From Endobugula sp965214375 (GTDB taxonomy: Bacteria; Pseudomonadota; Gammaproteobacteria; Pseudomonadales; Cellvibrionaceae): 64,000 nucleotides of DNA. The position numbers and the translations under genes are program-made. Position 1 is the first letter of the stretch, and each line of letters starts with the position of its first letter. Below are positions 16,945-25,423 of the stretch, in pieces. Under the pieces are notes generated by a model, which saw only the letters and a list, made by a program, of their open reading frames with translations, was not told where the DNA came from and did no database searches. The stretch spans positions 62,001 to 126,000 of the forward strand of contig OZ243947.1 of NCBI GenBank assembly GCA_965214375.1, given 5' to 3'.

Positions 16945-17942
16945 GTTATACCCCTATTGTTGAAGTAACTGGCCCAAATGCGGATTTGGTTAACTCTGGT
17001 TTATTGAATTGGGAGTTGATTGATGCATCGGGTCGCCAGTCCGATCAGTTAACTCTCAAGGTTGATGTAACTGGTATCGAAGGGCTGCCAACAAAGGATC
17101 AGATTATAGGCTTTAAGGTGGGCTTTGCTGAGACTGGTTTGGTTGATAAAGGTGAGTATAAAATTACCCGCATAAAGCCAAGGCTATACCCTCGCACTAT
17201 CACTATAGTGGCAACGGCGGCACCTTTTGAATATACGGATAAAACGGAATACCGAAGGCGTAAGACTCGCACCTATGAAGCAACAACTGTGGGTGAGGTG
17301 GTGAGTAGCCTTGCTTCTTCTCATGGATTTACGCCCCGTATAGCGCCTGATCTGGCGGCTATCCCTATCTCGCATCTCGACCAATCTGATGAAACGGACA
17401 TGGGTTTTTTAACTCGCTTGGCTAAGCGCTATGATGCTGTAACCAAGCCTGTTGGTGATCTCTATGTATTTGCTCGCAAGGGCCAGGTTAAAACGCTGTC
17501 CGGCCAAAACTTAGAGCCGGTTGAGTTGAGCTTGCCTGCTGGCAACGATCCGCAAAAAGATGGCTTTATCAATGTTGAAATGGATGATGGCAACCGCTCA
17601 AAAAATAGCGGTTTTAAGGCTGTTTACTGGGACTCTGGCAAGGTTAACGAGTTAGAAGTGTCTATTGGTGAGGCACCCTATAAGAAGCTGAGGCAGCCCT
17701 ATGACAGCGAAACGCAAGCCCGTGAAGCTGCTACAGCAGAATTAAGAAAGCTGGCGCGTACAGGGATAAAAGTGCGCCTTGATGTGCCTGGTAATCCTGC
17801 GCTGGCTTCTGAGGGGTTGCTGAGTCTTGATAGCAGTTTTCCAGATGGGATGGCAGGCCGCTGGTCAATTGATCGCGTAATCTCTCGCGGTGATCGAGGG
17901 CAGGGGTATCGTTGTTCTGTTGAGGCCACTGAACCGCTATAG
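16935..17942 (+). CDS. Late control / tail hub protein D
   Basis: A 335-residue protein ending the tail operon. gpD is the baseplate hub (related to T4 gp27) and its name in P2 comes from late-gene control. The family blocks are visible: VNSGLLNWELIDASGRQSDQL, LTKDQI-like 'LPTKDQIIGFKVGFAE', and the conserved phage-D core TYEATTVGEVVSSLASSHGF followed by HLDQSDETDMGFLTRLAKRYDAVTKPVGD. It also has GRWSIDRVISRGDRGQGY near the C-terminus. Complete. The operon is convergent with umuC, 21 bases away. Confidence 0.92.
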   Translation: MGLGYTPIVEVTGPNADLVNSGLLNWELIDASGRQSDQLTLKVDVTGIEGLPTKDQIIGFKVGFAETGLVDKGEYKITRIKPRLYPRTITIVATAAPFEYTDKTEYRRRKTRTYEATTVGEVVSSLASSHGFTPRIAPDLAAIPISHLDQSDETDMGFLTRLAKRYDAVTKPVGDLYVFARKGQVKTLSGQNLEPVELSLPAGNDPQKDGFINVEMDDGNRSKNSGFKAVYWDSGKVNELEVSIGEAPYKKLRQPYDSETQAREAATAELRKLARTGIKVRLDVPGNPALASEGLLSLDSSFPDGMAGRWSIDRVISRGDRGQGYRCSVEATEPL

Positions 17943-17963
17943 TCTTTATTGGGTTTTATGCAC

Positions 17964-19211
17964 TTATAAAACTATAGGTATATCCTGCCATGAGGTTGTG
18001 TAATGGGGCGATAAATTTTCTTGTTTCATCGCCCACGGTTTGCGAATCCCTTGGGCGGCGATAAAAACAGATTGCTTGCCGTGCTTGCTATTAATATGAT
18101 CTATTGTTGCTGCCAGTTTTTCAGATTTTAATGTTTGGCCTTGCTCAAAAAAATCGCTTTGTGTAAATGTGGTGTCAACTAACTCGATTAAACCAATGCC
18201 GCATTTCGCATAGTGTTTCCCCGACCTATACAGCTTGCTAATTCCGTGCTTCGCATAATGAATGACAAGGCGCGGGTCATTGGTGGCGTAGGGTAATTGA
18301 ATCACGGTGCTGTTGTAATAATAATCCTTGCTAAAACGTGAGGTGTTAATAAAGACGTGAATCGTTTTGACTTTGTGTTGTTGCTTGCGTAATTTTTCGC
18401 AGGCGCGAGTGGCATATAAACTGATGGCCTCAAAGAGTTGTTGTTTCTCTAATACTTTTTCGCCAAAGCTGCGCGTCACATAAATCTGTTTTTTATCTTG
18501 CATCTCTTCTAATTCTAGGCAAGGGATACCGTTTAATTCATTGGCGGTACGCTCTAAGTTTACACTAGCGATTTTTCGTAATTGTTTTTTGTCGGCGGTG
18601 GCTAATTGATAGGCCGTATGAATATCTGCAACTTCTAAGCGTTTCGATAAGCGTTTACCAATACCCCATATAGCGTGCGTCGGTACTCGCTTAAGCAACC
18701 ATTCCCATTTTTGGGGTGTATCTAGGACGCAAACCCCATCACATTTAGTTATCTTTTTTGCGGCATGGTTGGCAAGTTTTGCCAGTGTCTTTGTCGGAGC
18801 AATACCAACCCCTACAGGCATTCGTACATGCTGCCACACTCTCTCCTTAATTTCCCGCCCATAATCTTTCAGGTCAACACTGAACCCGCCTAAATATAAA
18901 AACATTTCATCGATGCTGTAGACCTCAATATGAGGGCTAAAGTGTTTTAACGTTTCCATCACTCGGTTAGAGATGTCGCCATAGAGTGCGTAGTTGCTCG
19001 AAAACACGTGTACCTGGTGCTGGTCTAGCATGTGTTTAATTTTGAAGTAGGCTTGCAGGTCTGGGATATTGAGTGCTTTGGCTTCTTTGGAACGTGCGAC
19101 AATACAGCCATCATTGTTCGATAAAATGACCACGGGTTTATTGCGCAGGTCGGGTCTAAAGATTTGCTCACAGCTTGCATAAAAGCTATTGCAGTCAACT
19201 AGGGCATACAT
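17964..19211 (-). CDS. umuC: DNA polymerase V catalytic subunit UmuC
   Basis: A 415-residue Y-family polymerase. It copies past DNA lesions with low fidelity as part of UmuD'2C. Seen are the Y-family start YALVDCNSFYASCEQIFRPDLRNKPVVILSNNDGCIVARS in motif form (catalytic Asp in VDCNSFYAS), the second catalytic block EVYSIDEMFLYL (Ser-Ile-Asp-Glu), and a helix-hairpin-helix region ATHAIWGIGKRLSKRLE. The C-terminus includes the little-finger and beta-clamp binding region (FTQSDFFEQGQ). Overlaps umuD by 17 bases, so the two are co-translated. Length matches E. coli UmuC (422). It lies between gene D and the tRNA fragment, so it is likely carried by the prophage. Confidence 0.95.
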   Translation of the reverse strand: MYALVDCNSFYASCEQIFRPDLRNKPVVILSNNDGCIVARSKEAKALNIPDLQAYFKIKHMLDQHQVHVFSSNYALYGDISNRVMETLKHFSPHIEVYSIDEMFLYLGGFSVDLKDYGREIKERVWQHVRMPVGVGIAPTKTLAKLANHAAKKITKCDGVCVLDTPQKWEWLLKRVPTHAIWGIGKRLSKRLEVADIHTAYQLATADKKQLRKIASVNLERTANELNGIPCLELEEMQDKKQIYVTRSFGEKVLEKQQLFEAISLYATRACEKLRKQQHKVKTIHVFINTSRFSKDYYYNSTVIQLPYATNDPRLVIHYAKHGISKLYRSGKHYAKCGIGLIELVDTTFTQSDFFEQGQTLKSEKLAATIDHINSKHGKQSVFIAAQGIRKPWAMKQENLSPHYTTSWQDIPIVL

Positions 19212-19629
19212 GGCTTTCTGTTACCCACGAAGTGACGACCCCCTCAACAATCAAATCAATGTCTTCTGTGATTTTAATCGGCGGGTATTTGGGGTTTGAC
19301 GAGATTAATTGCTTGTTTTCTACATCCAGCCTTTTACAGGTTAATTCACCGTTAATTGCGGCAACTACAATACGGTTTTTTCGATCTTGCACTGATCGGT
19401 CGACCACTAAAATTGTGCCATCCATAATGCCGTCACCAATCATTGAGTCGCCTTTAGCTCTACAAAAGAAGGTTGCGGCGGGGTGGTCAATCAAGTGTTC
19501 GTTCAGATCAAGCGCTTTATCTAAATGGTCATCAGCGGGGCTGGGAAAGCCGGCCCTGACAGTGGCGCCAAAGAGCGGCAGGGACAGGGATACCCGCCGT
19601 TCAAAGCGTATTGGTGTGTTTATTTTCAT
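19195..19629 (-). CDS. umuD: UmuD, self-cleaving polymerase V accessory protein
   Basis: A 144-residue S24/LexA-family protein. On RecA activation it cuts itself between Ala and Gly in RAGFPSPADDHLD to give UmuD', which then joins UmuC. The catalytic dyad is in view: Ser in CRAKGDSMIGDGI and Lys in ELTCKRLDVENKQ. The N-terminal arm before the cleavage site (~25 residues) has the usual length. Operator: a LexA box starts 22 bases upstream of the start codon. First gene of a two-gene SOS operon. Confidence 0.95.
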   Translation of the reverse strand: MKINTPIRFERRVSLSLPLFGATVRAGFPSPADDHLDKALDLNEHLIDHPAATFFCRAKGDSMIGDGIMDGTILVVDRSVQDRKNRIVVAAINGELTCKRLDVENKQLISSNPKYPPIKITEDIDLIVEGVVTSWVTESHVCPS

Positions 19630-19650
19630 GGGGTTTATACCGGAATATAA

Positions 19651-19666
19651 CTGTATATTTATACAG
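19651..19666. promoter_or_regulatory. LexA (SOS) box of umuDC
   Basis: CTGTATATTTATACAG fits the canonical CTGT-N8-ACAG with an AT-rich centre and sits 21 bases before umuD on the minus strand. It predicts DNA-damage induction by LexA release. Confidence 0.9.
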
Positions 19667-19863
19667 TTTAATGTGTGATAAAAAAGTCGTCAAGTCGTGA
19701 GCAGATACTTGTGTGATTAATATAAGAGGCGCTTTTTCTGCCCCATTGATGGTATTTGCTTCAGTGTTTATGCGGGTTTCAGAGGTGCGGCGTATTTATT
19801 TGATTGGGGCAGTTGTTTTATTAAGTAATTGATTTATATAGATTAATTATTGATTTGCAGAGT

Positions 19864-19904
19864 GGCTTTTAACCAATTGGTCACTGGTTCGAATCCAGTA
19901 CGAC
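19864..19904 (+). repeat. Displaced 3' fragment of a tRNA-Lys gene (probable attachment-site core)
   Basis: The bases read as the second half of a tRNA-Lys: anticodon loop CTTTTAA (19866-19872), 3' anticodon stem CCAAT, variable TGGTC, T-arm ACTGG-TTCGAAT-CCAGT and the start of the 3' acceptor strand ACGAC. No D-arm or 5' acceptor precedes it, and no CCA end follows. A 3' tRNA half next to a phage end is the usual trace of integration into a tRNA gene, with the intact tRNA expected at the other end. The matching copy is outside the window, so this is inference. Confidence 0.7.
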
Positions 19905-19908
19905 AATA

Positions 19909-19950
19909 CGCATAAAAAAACCTCGTCTTTCGGCGAGGTTTTTTTATGCG
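19909..19950. terminator. Strong bidirectional terminator
   Basis: Perfect 17-bp arms at 19909-19925 and 19934-19950 with an 8-base loop; GC core CCTCG/CGAGG flanked by A7 and T7. It works as a terminator on both strands. It directly follows the tRNA fragment and so is probably the original terminator of the host tRNA gene. Confidence 0.9.
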
Positions 19951-19995
19951 TGCAGGTTTTCTCTCAAATCTGAGAATCGTTGTTTACATTTAGTT

Positions 19996-20012
19996 ATGTT
20001 ATAACGTAACAT
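19996..20012. promoter_or_regulatory. Zur box before the COG0523-zur operon
   Basis: ATGTTATAACGTAACAT matches the gammaproteobacterial Zur pattern ATGTTATAnTATAACAT with two mismatches. It is about 55 bases before the COG0523 start, suitable for repression when zinc is plentiful, and would make zur autoregulated. Confidence 0.75.
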
Positions 20013-20066
20013 TATGAATGACACTACCCAAGGTGATTTATTTCCCATTAGGCAAAGTCTTCATAT

Positions 20067-21289
20067 ATGAATATAACGCACACCGACACACTCCCTGTCA
20101 CAGTACTCTCCGGCTTTCTCGGAGCGGGTAAAACTACCACGGTATTAAGCCATATCGTAAACAACCGTCAAGGACGTATGGTAGCGGTGATCGTCAATGA
20201 TATGATTGATATCAATATTGATTCGGCGATTGTTCAACAAGAGGTATCACTTAACCATAGTGAAGAAAAGCTGGTGGAAATGAGTAATGGGTGCATTTTT
20301 TGTACCCTACGTGAAGACTTGTTACTGGAAGTTAATCGCCTAGCAAAAGATGGACGTTTTGATTATTTAGTGATTAAATCTACGGGTATTTCCGAGCCAT
20401 TACCTGTTGCAGAAACCTTTACCTTTGCCGATGAGAATGGTGTATCTTTATCCGATATATCCACGCTTGATACCATGGTAACGGTGGTAGATGCAGCGAA
20501 TTTCTTGAATGATTATGGTGAAGCCCGAACGTTAAAAGACACCGGAGAGCATCTGGGCGATGAGGACGAGCGTAAATTGGCTGATTTGTTGGTGGATCAA
20601 GTCGAATTTGCTGATGTTATTTTAATCAGTAAGACCGATTTAGTTGATCGGCGAACAGTAGAACGATTGCAGGCTACCTTAAAAACACTGAATACATCGG
20701 CGGTTATTATCCCTATTCAATATGGTCAGGTTGATGTTGATAAGGTGTTGAATACGTGCTTGTTTAACTTTGAAAAGGCACAGCCAGCACCGGGTTGGTT
20801 ACAGGAAATGCGGGGTGAACACGTCCCTGAGACAGAAGAATATGGTATTGGCATTTTTAGTTATGTTGCGCGAATCCCTTTTCATCCGGAAAAGTTTTAT
20901 CAATTTTTGCATACCATAAACCGTTATGGAAAGCTGATTCGCTCAAAAGGGTACTTCTGGTTGGCCACCCGACCACAATTTGCGGGTCAGTGGAGTCAGG
21001 TTGGCGGTGTTGCACGTCATGGCTTTGCTGGGCGGTTCTGGAAAGCAATACCCAAAGAACACTGGCCGACAGATCCGGTAATTTGGCATCTATTGAAAAA
21101 AACTGGGTAGAGCCTTTCGGTGATATGCGGCAAGAGCTGGTCTTTATTGGTCAGAGCCTCGATAAACAAGAGATGATAGCTGCACTGGATAGTTGTTTGC
21201 TCTCAGAAGAAGAGATGCTAAGAGGTAAAGAACTCTGGTCTCATCTGGCAGATCCATTCCCGGTATGGGAAGTCGCTCATGCCAGTTGA
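20067..21289 (+). pseudogene. COG0523 (ZigA/YjiA-type) zinc-linked GTPase, frameshifted near the C-terminus
   Basis: COG0523 proteins are G3E GTPases thought to deliver zinc to client enzymes when zinc is scarce. Walker A is VLSGFLGAGKTT; other G motifs include SKTD (instead of NKxD). The metal motif usually written CxCC is here GCIFCTLRED, so the central Cys is Phe. The first frame stops at 21108-21110, but the family's C-terminal end continues in another frame from 21096 (NWVEPFGDMRQELVFIGQ ... DPFPVW) to TGA 21289. The switch is at the A7 run 21096-21102; an eighth A restores one ~407-residue protein. First gene of the Zur-controlled operon. Confidence 0.8.
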
Positions 21290-21360
21290 TTTGAACTATA
21301 ATAGGGCTGTTTGCTCTTATCTTACTCATACATATTTTAACTGCTTAGGTTGTCAATAAT

Positions 21361-21846
21361 ATGGATCAATTACATAAAAATATAGCCGTGGCGGAAAAAT
21401 ATTGTCAGGAAAAAGGCGAACGTCTGACTAAAAAACGCAAAATAGTATTGATGGCTTTATTACAGTCACAAAAAGCGATATCGGCCTATGAATTGGTTGA
21501 CTACTGTAAAACCGCCTTTGATGAAAATGTTCCCGCGATGTCTGTGTACCGGATATTGGATTTCTTTAAGGAACTGGGGTTAGCACATAAATTAAGTTTG
21601 GCGAATAAATATGTGGCGTGTTCACATGTTGTTTGTGAACACAAATATGAATTGCTGCAATTTTTGATTTGTGATCAATGCCAGCGCGTTGAAGAGGTGA
21701 ATATTGATGCCGCAACTGTCAATAATTTGCAGGCCGCGATTAATAAAGCCGGATTTCAGTTAAATAGTCCTCAGCTAGAAATCAATGGTATTTGCCAACA
21801 ATGCCTTGCCACAACAGAAAATAATGATAGTTCTCTGCATGCTTAA
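21361..21846 (+). CDS. zur: Zinc uptake regulator Zur
   Basis: A 161-residue Fur-family repressor with zinc as corepressor. It has the Zur-type layout: N-terminal RLTKKRKIVLMALLQSQKAISAYELVDY, recognition part PAMSVYRILDFFKELGLAHKL, regulatory site ANKYVACSHVVCEHKYE and the structural zinc ligands CDQC ... CQQC. AISAYELVD followed by SVYRILDF is the E. coli Zur wording. It sits between COG0523 and DUF1007/NicO in one operon behind the Zur box at 19996. It is intact while its neighbours are damaged, suggesting that regulation is still needed. Confidence 0.92.
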   Translation: MDQLHKNIAVAEKYCQEKGERLTKKRKIVLMALLQSQKAISAYELVDYCKTAFDENVPAMSVYRILDFFKELGLAHKLSLANKYVACSHVVCEHKYELLQFLICDQCQRVEEVNIDAATVNNLQAAINKAGFQLNSPQLEINGICQQCLATTENNDSSLHA

Positions 21847-21858
21847 GTGGCGGGTTTG

Positions 21859-22503
21859 ATGAAGCACATCGTATCGTTATTCTTGTTAATCGTGTTATTT
21901 TTATCTCTGCGTGTGCACGCACATCCTCATAATTGGATTGATGTGCAAACAGAATTTGTTCTTAACAGCGAAGGTCAATTGATAGCCCTAAAGCAGCAAT
22001 GGACCTTTGATGTGTATTATTCGACGATAAAATTGGCCGATGTAATGAACGAGTATAAGCATCGACAGAATGGTTTGGATGATTTGGTGAAAGAAATGGC
22101 TAAAAATCTTGCCGGCTACCAGTACTTTTCTGAGCTAAATATTGATAACCAACCGATAGCGTTACCTTCTCCTGAGGACTCTTTAATGACCAGTATCTTC
22201 AACAAGGGTCAGGAGCAATTGATATTGACGATGAATTTTACATTAGAGCACCCCTATTCGTTGAAACAAAGCATGCTTTCATGGCGGGTATTTGATCCAA
22301 CTTATTATATTGATATGAAACATCATAAACTGTCGCAAGTGCTTATACATCAGCAAAAAGGTACTGACTGTTAAACCAATATGGAGCGTCCTCAACCTTC
22401 CGACGAGATGGTGACCTATGCCGCTAGTCTAGATCGTACCCGAAAAGATACACAGGGATTAGGCGCTTATTTTGCTGAAACAGTATTCATTGATTGCCGT
22501 TAA
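21859..22503 (+). pseudogene. DUF1007 family periplasmic protein with an in-frame TAA
   Basis: DUF1007 proteins are exported partners of NicO/RcnA-type metal permeases. I choose ATG 21859 (a GTG at 21847 is possible), giving a clear signal peptide ending HAHPHNWIDV; the His residues just after the cleavage site are typical of the family. The frame is broken by TAA at 22372-22374, then continues unbroken as ERPQPSDEMVTYAASLDRTR and GLGAYFAETVFIDCR to TAA 22503, exactly the conserved end of the family. A CAA, AAA or GAA to TAA change would explain it. Downstream NicO is also damaged. Confidence 0.75.
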
Positions 22504-22513
22504 ATAGGAATGC

Positions 22514-23490
22514 ATGATTTTTTCCCGCAAATACAATTACTGCATTTTTCCATTGGTTGTACTTTTCATTGCAGTGGGGTTTGTCGTCAGTATTTATCTC
22601 AGTTGGCATACCATTATCGGCCAGGTTGTTGAATGGCAAAAAGTGTTTCATGGTTTGCTGGCAACTCATATTAATGCGATATCCCAAGATCCACTGCATC
22701 ATGGCACTGTGCTAATTGTGCTGAGTTTTGCCTATGGTATGTTTCATGCTGTTGGCCCGGGTCATGGTAAGGCAGTCATTATTACTTATCTTGGTTCGCA
22801 CAAAGAGAGTCTCCAAAGAGGTGCAATTATTTCCCTGTTGGCGGCATTATTTCAGGCCATAGTCGCTATCGTCTTGGTCACGGTCTTATCCACATTGTTA
22901 AGTATCCAGTTTTCGCAAGTCAATCGTTACGCTGATGATATTACCACGGTGAGTTATCTGTTGGTTATGGTGTTAGGGGCGTTTTTATTTTTTACCGCGT
23001 TATACAAACAATGGCGAGCCATGAGAAAAACAGCGTGAGTCACCATTCCCATCATAAGCATGAGCATCAACACAGCCATGAACATCACGATGATCACACT
23101 TGTTGTGGTGGTCATCATGTGCATCCGAGTGATCCGGAGGAATCGTGGTGGCAAAGTCTGGGAGTTATTTTTTCGATGGGGATACGCCCTTGTACAGGGG
23201 CTATTCTGGTATTGATTTCTGCCCATCTGGTTGGTGCTTTTTACTATGGTCTGATTGCAACGCTGGTGATGGGGTTGAGTACTGGGCTTGCTATCGCGAG
23301 TATGGCGTTAGGTACACAATTAGCACGTAACTGGTTTGAAAAAATCGCAAAATCTGATGTTCAGCAACCACTATTTCAGTATAATGTTGGGTCTTGGTTA
23401 AGGATGGCCGGGGGAGGCGTTATTTTTTTATTGGGTTTTAGCCTGTTTCAGGCGGCGACACAAATGAGTGGTGGACACCCTTTATTATAA
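22514..23490 (+). pseudogene. NicO/RcnA-type metal permease, frameshifted in the His-rich loop
   Basis: Nickel/cobalt/zinc-type permease with about six membrane helices. N-terminal half: a signal/TM start, HAVGPGHGKAVIITYLGSH (signature HAxGPGHGK) and AAIVAIVLVTVL-like helices. C-terminal half: SMGIRPCTGAILVLISA, MGLSTGLAIASMALGT and a final helix. The two halves are in different frames; the switch lies in the stretch 22990-23035. One extra A in the A5 run at 23022 (ATGAGAAAAACAGC) would give MRKNSVSHHSHHKHEHQ, the expected cytosolic His-rich linker. The second half is not an independent gene: its only start is inside the first half. Confidence 0.75.
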
Positions 23491-23532
23491 GATTGCCCCT
23501 CTAGTCATCATTAGTCCCTTTATTAATCAATG

Positions 23533-23550
23533 GTTATGTTATAACATAAC
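23533..23550. promoter_or_regulatory. Zur box before the dksA paralogue
   Basis: GTTATGTTATAACATAAC is a perfect 18-bp palindrome; counted as ATGTTATAnTATAACAT it has two mismatches. It lies about 46 bases upstream of ATG 23596, in the promoter region, and links dksA2 to zinc control. Confidence 0.75.
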
Positions 23551-23595
23551 TTTTTTTTGTTCGTATACTACAACCTCTACTCACTAAGTTTTGCC

Positions 23596-24009
23596 ATGTC
23601 ACAACTACTTTCCGAAGAACAGATTAGAAAAGCCCCAGAATCAGATTACATGAACGCTGAACAGCTCGCGTTTTTTAGACAAAGGCTGATAGAGCTTCAT
23701 GAATCAACCAGTGTGCGTATCCGAGAATCTAAAGAGCAAATGGCCAGCCCATTTGATCATAGTGATGAAAATGACAGGGCTTCGTGGGAAGAACAGTCTA
23801 ATATTGCCTTACGAATAGTTGAGCGTGAGCAAAAACTATTACCCAAGATTCAACAGGCACTGGAGCGTATTCGTATGGATGAATATGGATATTGTCTGGA
23901 ATCGGGAGAGCCAATCGGTATTCCTCGCCTTTTGGCAAGACCCACCGCCGAGTACTGCGCAGAGGTAAAGGCAGTTCAAGAACTTAAAGAAGACCACTAC
24001 AAAGACTAA
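23596..24009 (+). CDS. DksA2-type zinc-independent transcription factor
   Basis: A 137-residue DksA/TraR-family protein; the earlier TTG at 23557 is inside the palindrome, so ATG 23596 is chosen. DksA binds in the RNA polymerase secondary channel and with ppGpp tunes rRNA and amino-acid promoters. The coiled-coil tip keeps DENDRASWEEQ (the two acidic residues of DksA are DxxDxA). The zinc finger is altered: YGYCLESGEPIG and AEYCAEVKAV keep one Cys of each C-x2-C pair, as in Pseudomonas DksA2, which needs no zinc. A Zur box precedes it, so it should replace DksA when zinc is low. Confidence 0.85.
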   Translation: MSQLLSEEQIRKAPESDYMNAEQLAFFRQRLIELHESTSVRIRESKEQMASPFDHSDENDRASWEEQSNIALRIVEREQKLLPKIQQALERIRMDEYGYCLESGEPIGIPRLLARPTAEYCAEVKAVQELKEDHYKD

Positions 24010-24017
24010 GAGAGTCT

Positions 24018-24236
24018 ATGACAACGGTAATCATCCCTCAAACATATGAAGAGTGGCATCATTTCATTACGGTGACCTGTAAACAGAAGCTAACCTTGTC
24101 TTTTATCGATGAGCGGATTAATGCATTGAATGCGGCCAACGATTATATGACACAGAAGTTTGTTGAGCTTTATGGTGAGCAGCAACGTATTAACACTCTG
24201 AAGTGGTTTGAACAAGCAAAGAGCACATTGAAATAA
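24018..24236 (+). CDS. Hypothetical 72-residue protein co-transcribed with dksA2
   Basis: Starts eight bases after the dksA2 stop with a purine-rich leader (AGAGAGTC), so it is probably in the same Zur-controlled unit. Mostly helical with several aromatics (YEEWHHFITV; NDYMTQKFVELYGEQQRINTL); no signal peptide, no Cys pair. I do not recognise the family. Its role in zinc limitation is inferred only from position. Confidence 0.5.
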   Translation: MTTVIIPQTYEEWHHFITVTCKQKLTLSFIDERINALNAANDYMTQKFVELYGEQQRINTLKWFEQAKSTLK

Positions 24237-24309
24237 TGGGTGCTCATTCAACAAGTTAGATGCAACCGAGATTGTGTCTGTCAGTAATATTTTAAGAAAA
24301 CAACTAATT

Positions 24310-25423
24310 ATGCGAAGTGTTGACGTTATTATTGTAGGTTCCGGTGCCGCCGGTATTGGTATGGCCTTGGAACTCAATAAAATATCTGGCCTAGATTACG
24401 GTATTTTGGAAAGTAATCGTGTCGGTGAGTCGTTTCGCCGTTGACCAGCACAGACCCGTTTTATCACGCCTTCTTTTTACAGCAATCCATTTGGTATGGC
24501 CGATCTGAATACGATTGATAGTATCAGTTCGCCGGCGATTTTTGCTGGGGCAGAGCATCTTAGTGGGCCACAATATGCAGATTATCTCACTCTTGTTGCC
24601 AACGCTAACCAGTTGCCGATTGCATGTGATTGCAAAGTGCAAAAATTTACGCCCCATCAGGATCAAGGTTTTTATGTAGCAACCGAACAAGGTTCGGTGT
24701 TTACAGAGTTTCTTATCTGGGGGTGTGGTGAGTTCCAATTCCCGAATTTGAATCCTTTTCCCGGTGGCGAGCTATGTTTGCATTATGGGCATATAGAAGA
24801 TTGGCAAACCATGGACGCCCCATCGTATACGGTGATAGGGGGGTTATGAAAGTGGTCCGGACTCTGCGATTAACCTGCTTAATCAGGGTTGCCATGTACA
24901 GTTATTAGTACGTAGCAAAACTTGGGATTTGCCCGATGTTTATGATCCAAGCCAAACACTGTCACCTTACACGCGCCAACGTTTGCGCGAAGTAGAGTAC
25001 AACGAGCGCTTAGATATCATCTTTGATGCCGATGTGGTGGAAGTATCTAACAATGAGGTTGGTTATCGTATTCACGCTGCTGATGGCCGTCATTGGGATG
25101 TGGCACAACCGCCTATCCTTGGTACTGGTTTTGTTAAAGGGGGCGGTGCCAGTCAGATTAGTGATCTTTGGATGTGGAATGAGAATGGCAACATCGTGCT
25201 CAGTGACGTTGATGAATCTATTCTAACGCCGGGCCTGTTTTTAGTTGGCCCACAAGTACGTCAAGAAGAACGCATCTATTGTTTTACTTATAAATTTCGT
25301 CAGCGTTTTGCGCGTATTGCCGAGCAAATTGCGCTGCGTTTGCAATTGGATATGGCTCCTCCTGAAGGGTCGCAAGATGGCATCTGGGTGCATTTTGGTA
25401 ATAATGAATGTTGTGAGTGTTAA
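24310..25423 (+). pseudogene. FAD/NAD(P)-binding monooxygenase-like protein with a TGA and a frameshift
   Basis: Flavoprotein of the class B monooxygenase/pyridine-nucleotide-disulfide type. Rossmann motif VDVIIVGSGAAGIGMALEL at the N-terminus; then GESFRR, a TGA at 24442-24444 where TGG (Trp) is expected, and PAQTRFITPSFYSNPFGM. The second frame break is at the G6 run 24848-24853: with five G the protein reads TVIGGYESGPDSAINLLNQG, the second nucleotide-binding motif. The rest is open and ends NNECCEC, a Cys-rich tail. It overlaps the following permease by 7 bases, so the two were translated together. Substrate unknown. Confidence 0.7.

Larger units (their letters stand above)
1..19904 (+). 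mobile_element. Right part of a tailed prophage (lambda-type head, P2-type tail) with umuDC cargo
   Basis: A nearly uninterrupted run of tailed-phage structural genes, all on the plus strand, from the terminase end to late-control gene D. It is followed by umuDC on the opposite strand and a displaced tRNA-Lys 3' fragment at 19864-19904, which I take as the host-side attachment end. Integrase, repressor, replication and lysis genes are not in view and presumably lie to the left. The head genes resemble lambda/Mu types and the tail genes resemble P2 types, so this is a mosaic contractile-tailed phage. The left boundary is outside the window; the right boundary is inferred from the tRNA fragment. 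Confidence 0.8.
19630..20066. other. 437-bp intergenic region at the prophage/chromosome border
   Basis: It holds the umuD LexA box (19651-19666), an AT-rich stretch, the 8-bp inverted pair CTGCCCCA (19738-19745) / TGGGGCAG (19805-19812), the tRNA-Lys fragment (19864-19904), a strong bidirectional terminator (19909-19950) and a Zur box (19996-20012). No convincing open frame lies in it. The layout reads as phage right end, att core, host tRNA terminator, then the promoter of the zinc operon. Confidence 0.7.

Noticed and set aside
19864..19904. A functional tRNA-Lys gene
   Set aside because: Only the anticodon loop to T-arm half is present; there is no 5' acceptor, D-arm or CCA, so it is treated as an attachment remnant.
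23011..23490. Separate His-rich membrane protein gene
   Set aside because: It is the second half of the NicO permease in another frame; its ATG is inside the first half and lacks its own ribosome-binding site.
24442..24444. Selenocysteine codon in the flavoprotein
   Set aside because: The position aligns with a conserved Trp (TGG to TGA), no SECIS-like hairpin follows, and a second frameshift is present downstream.
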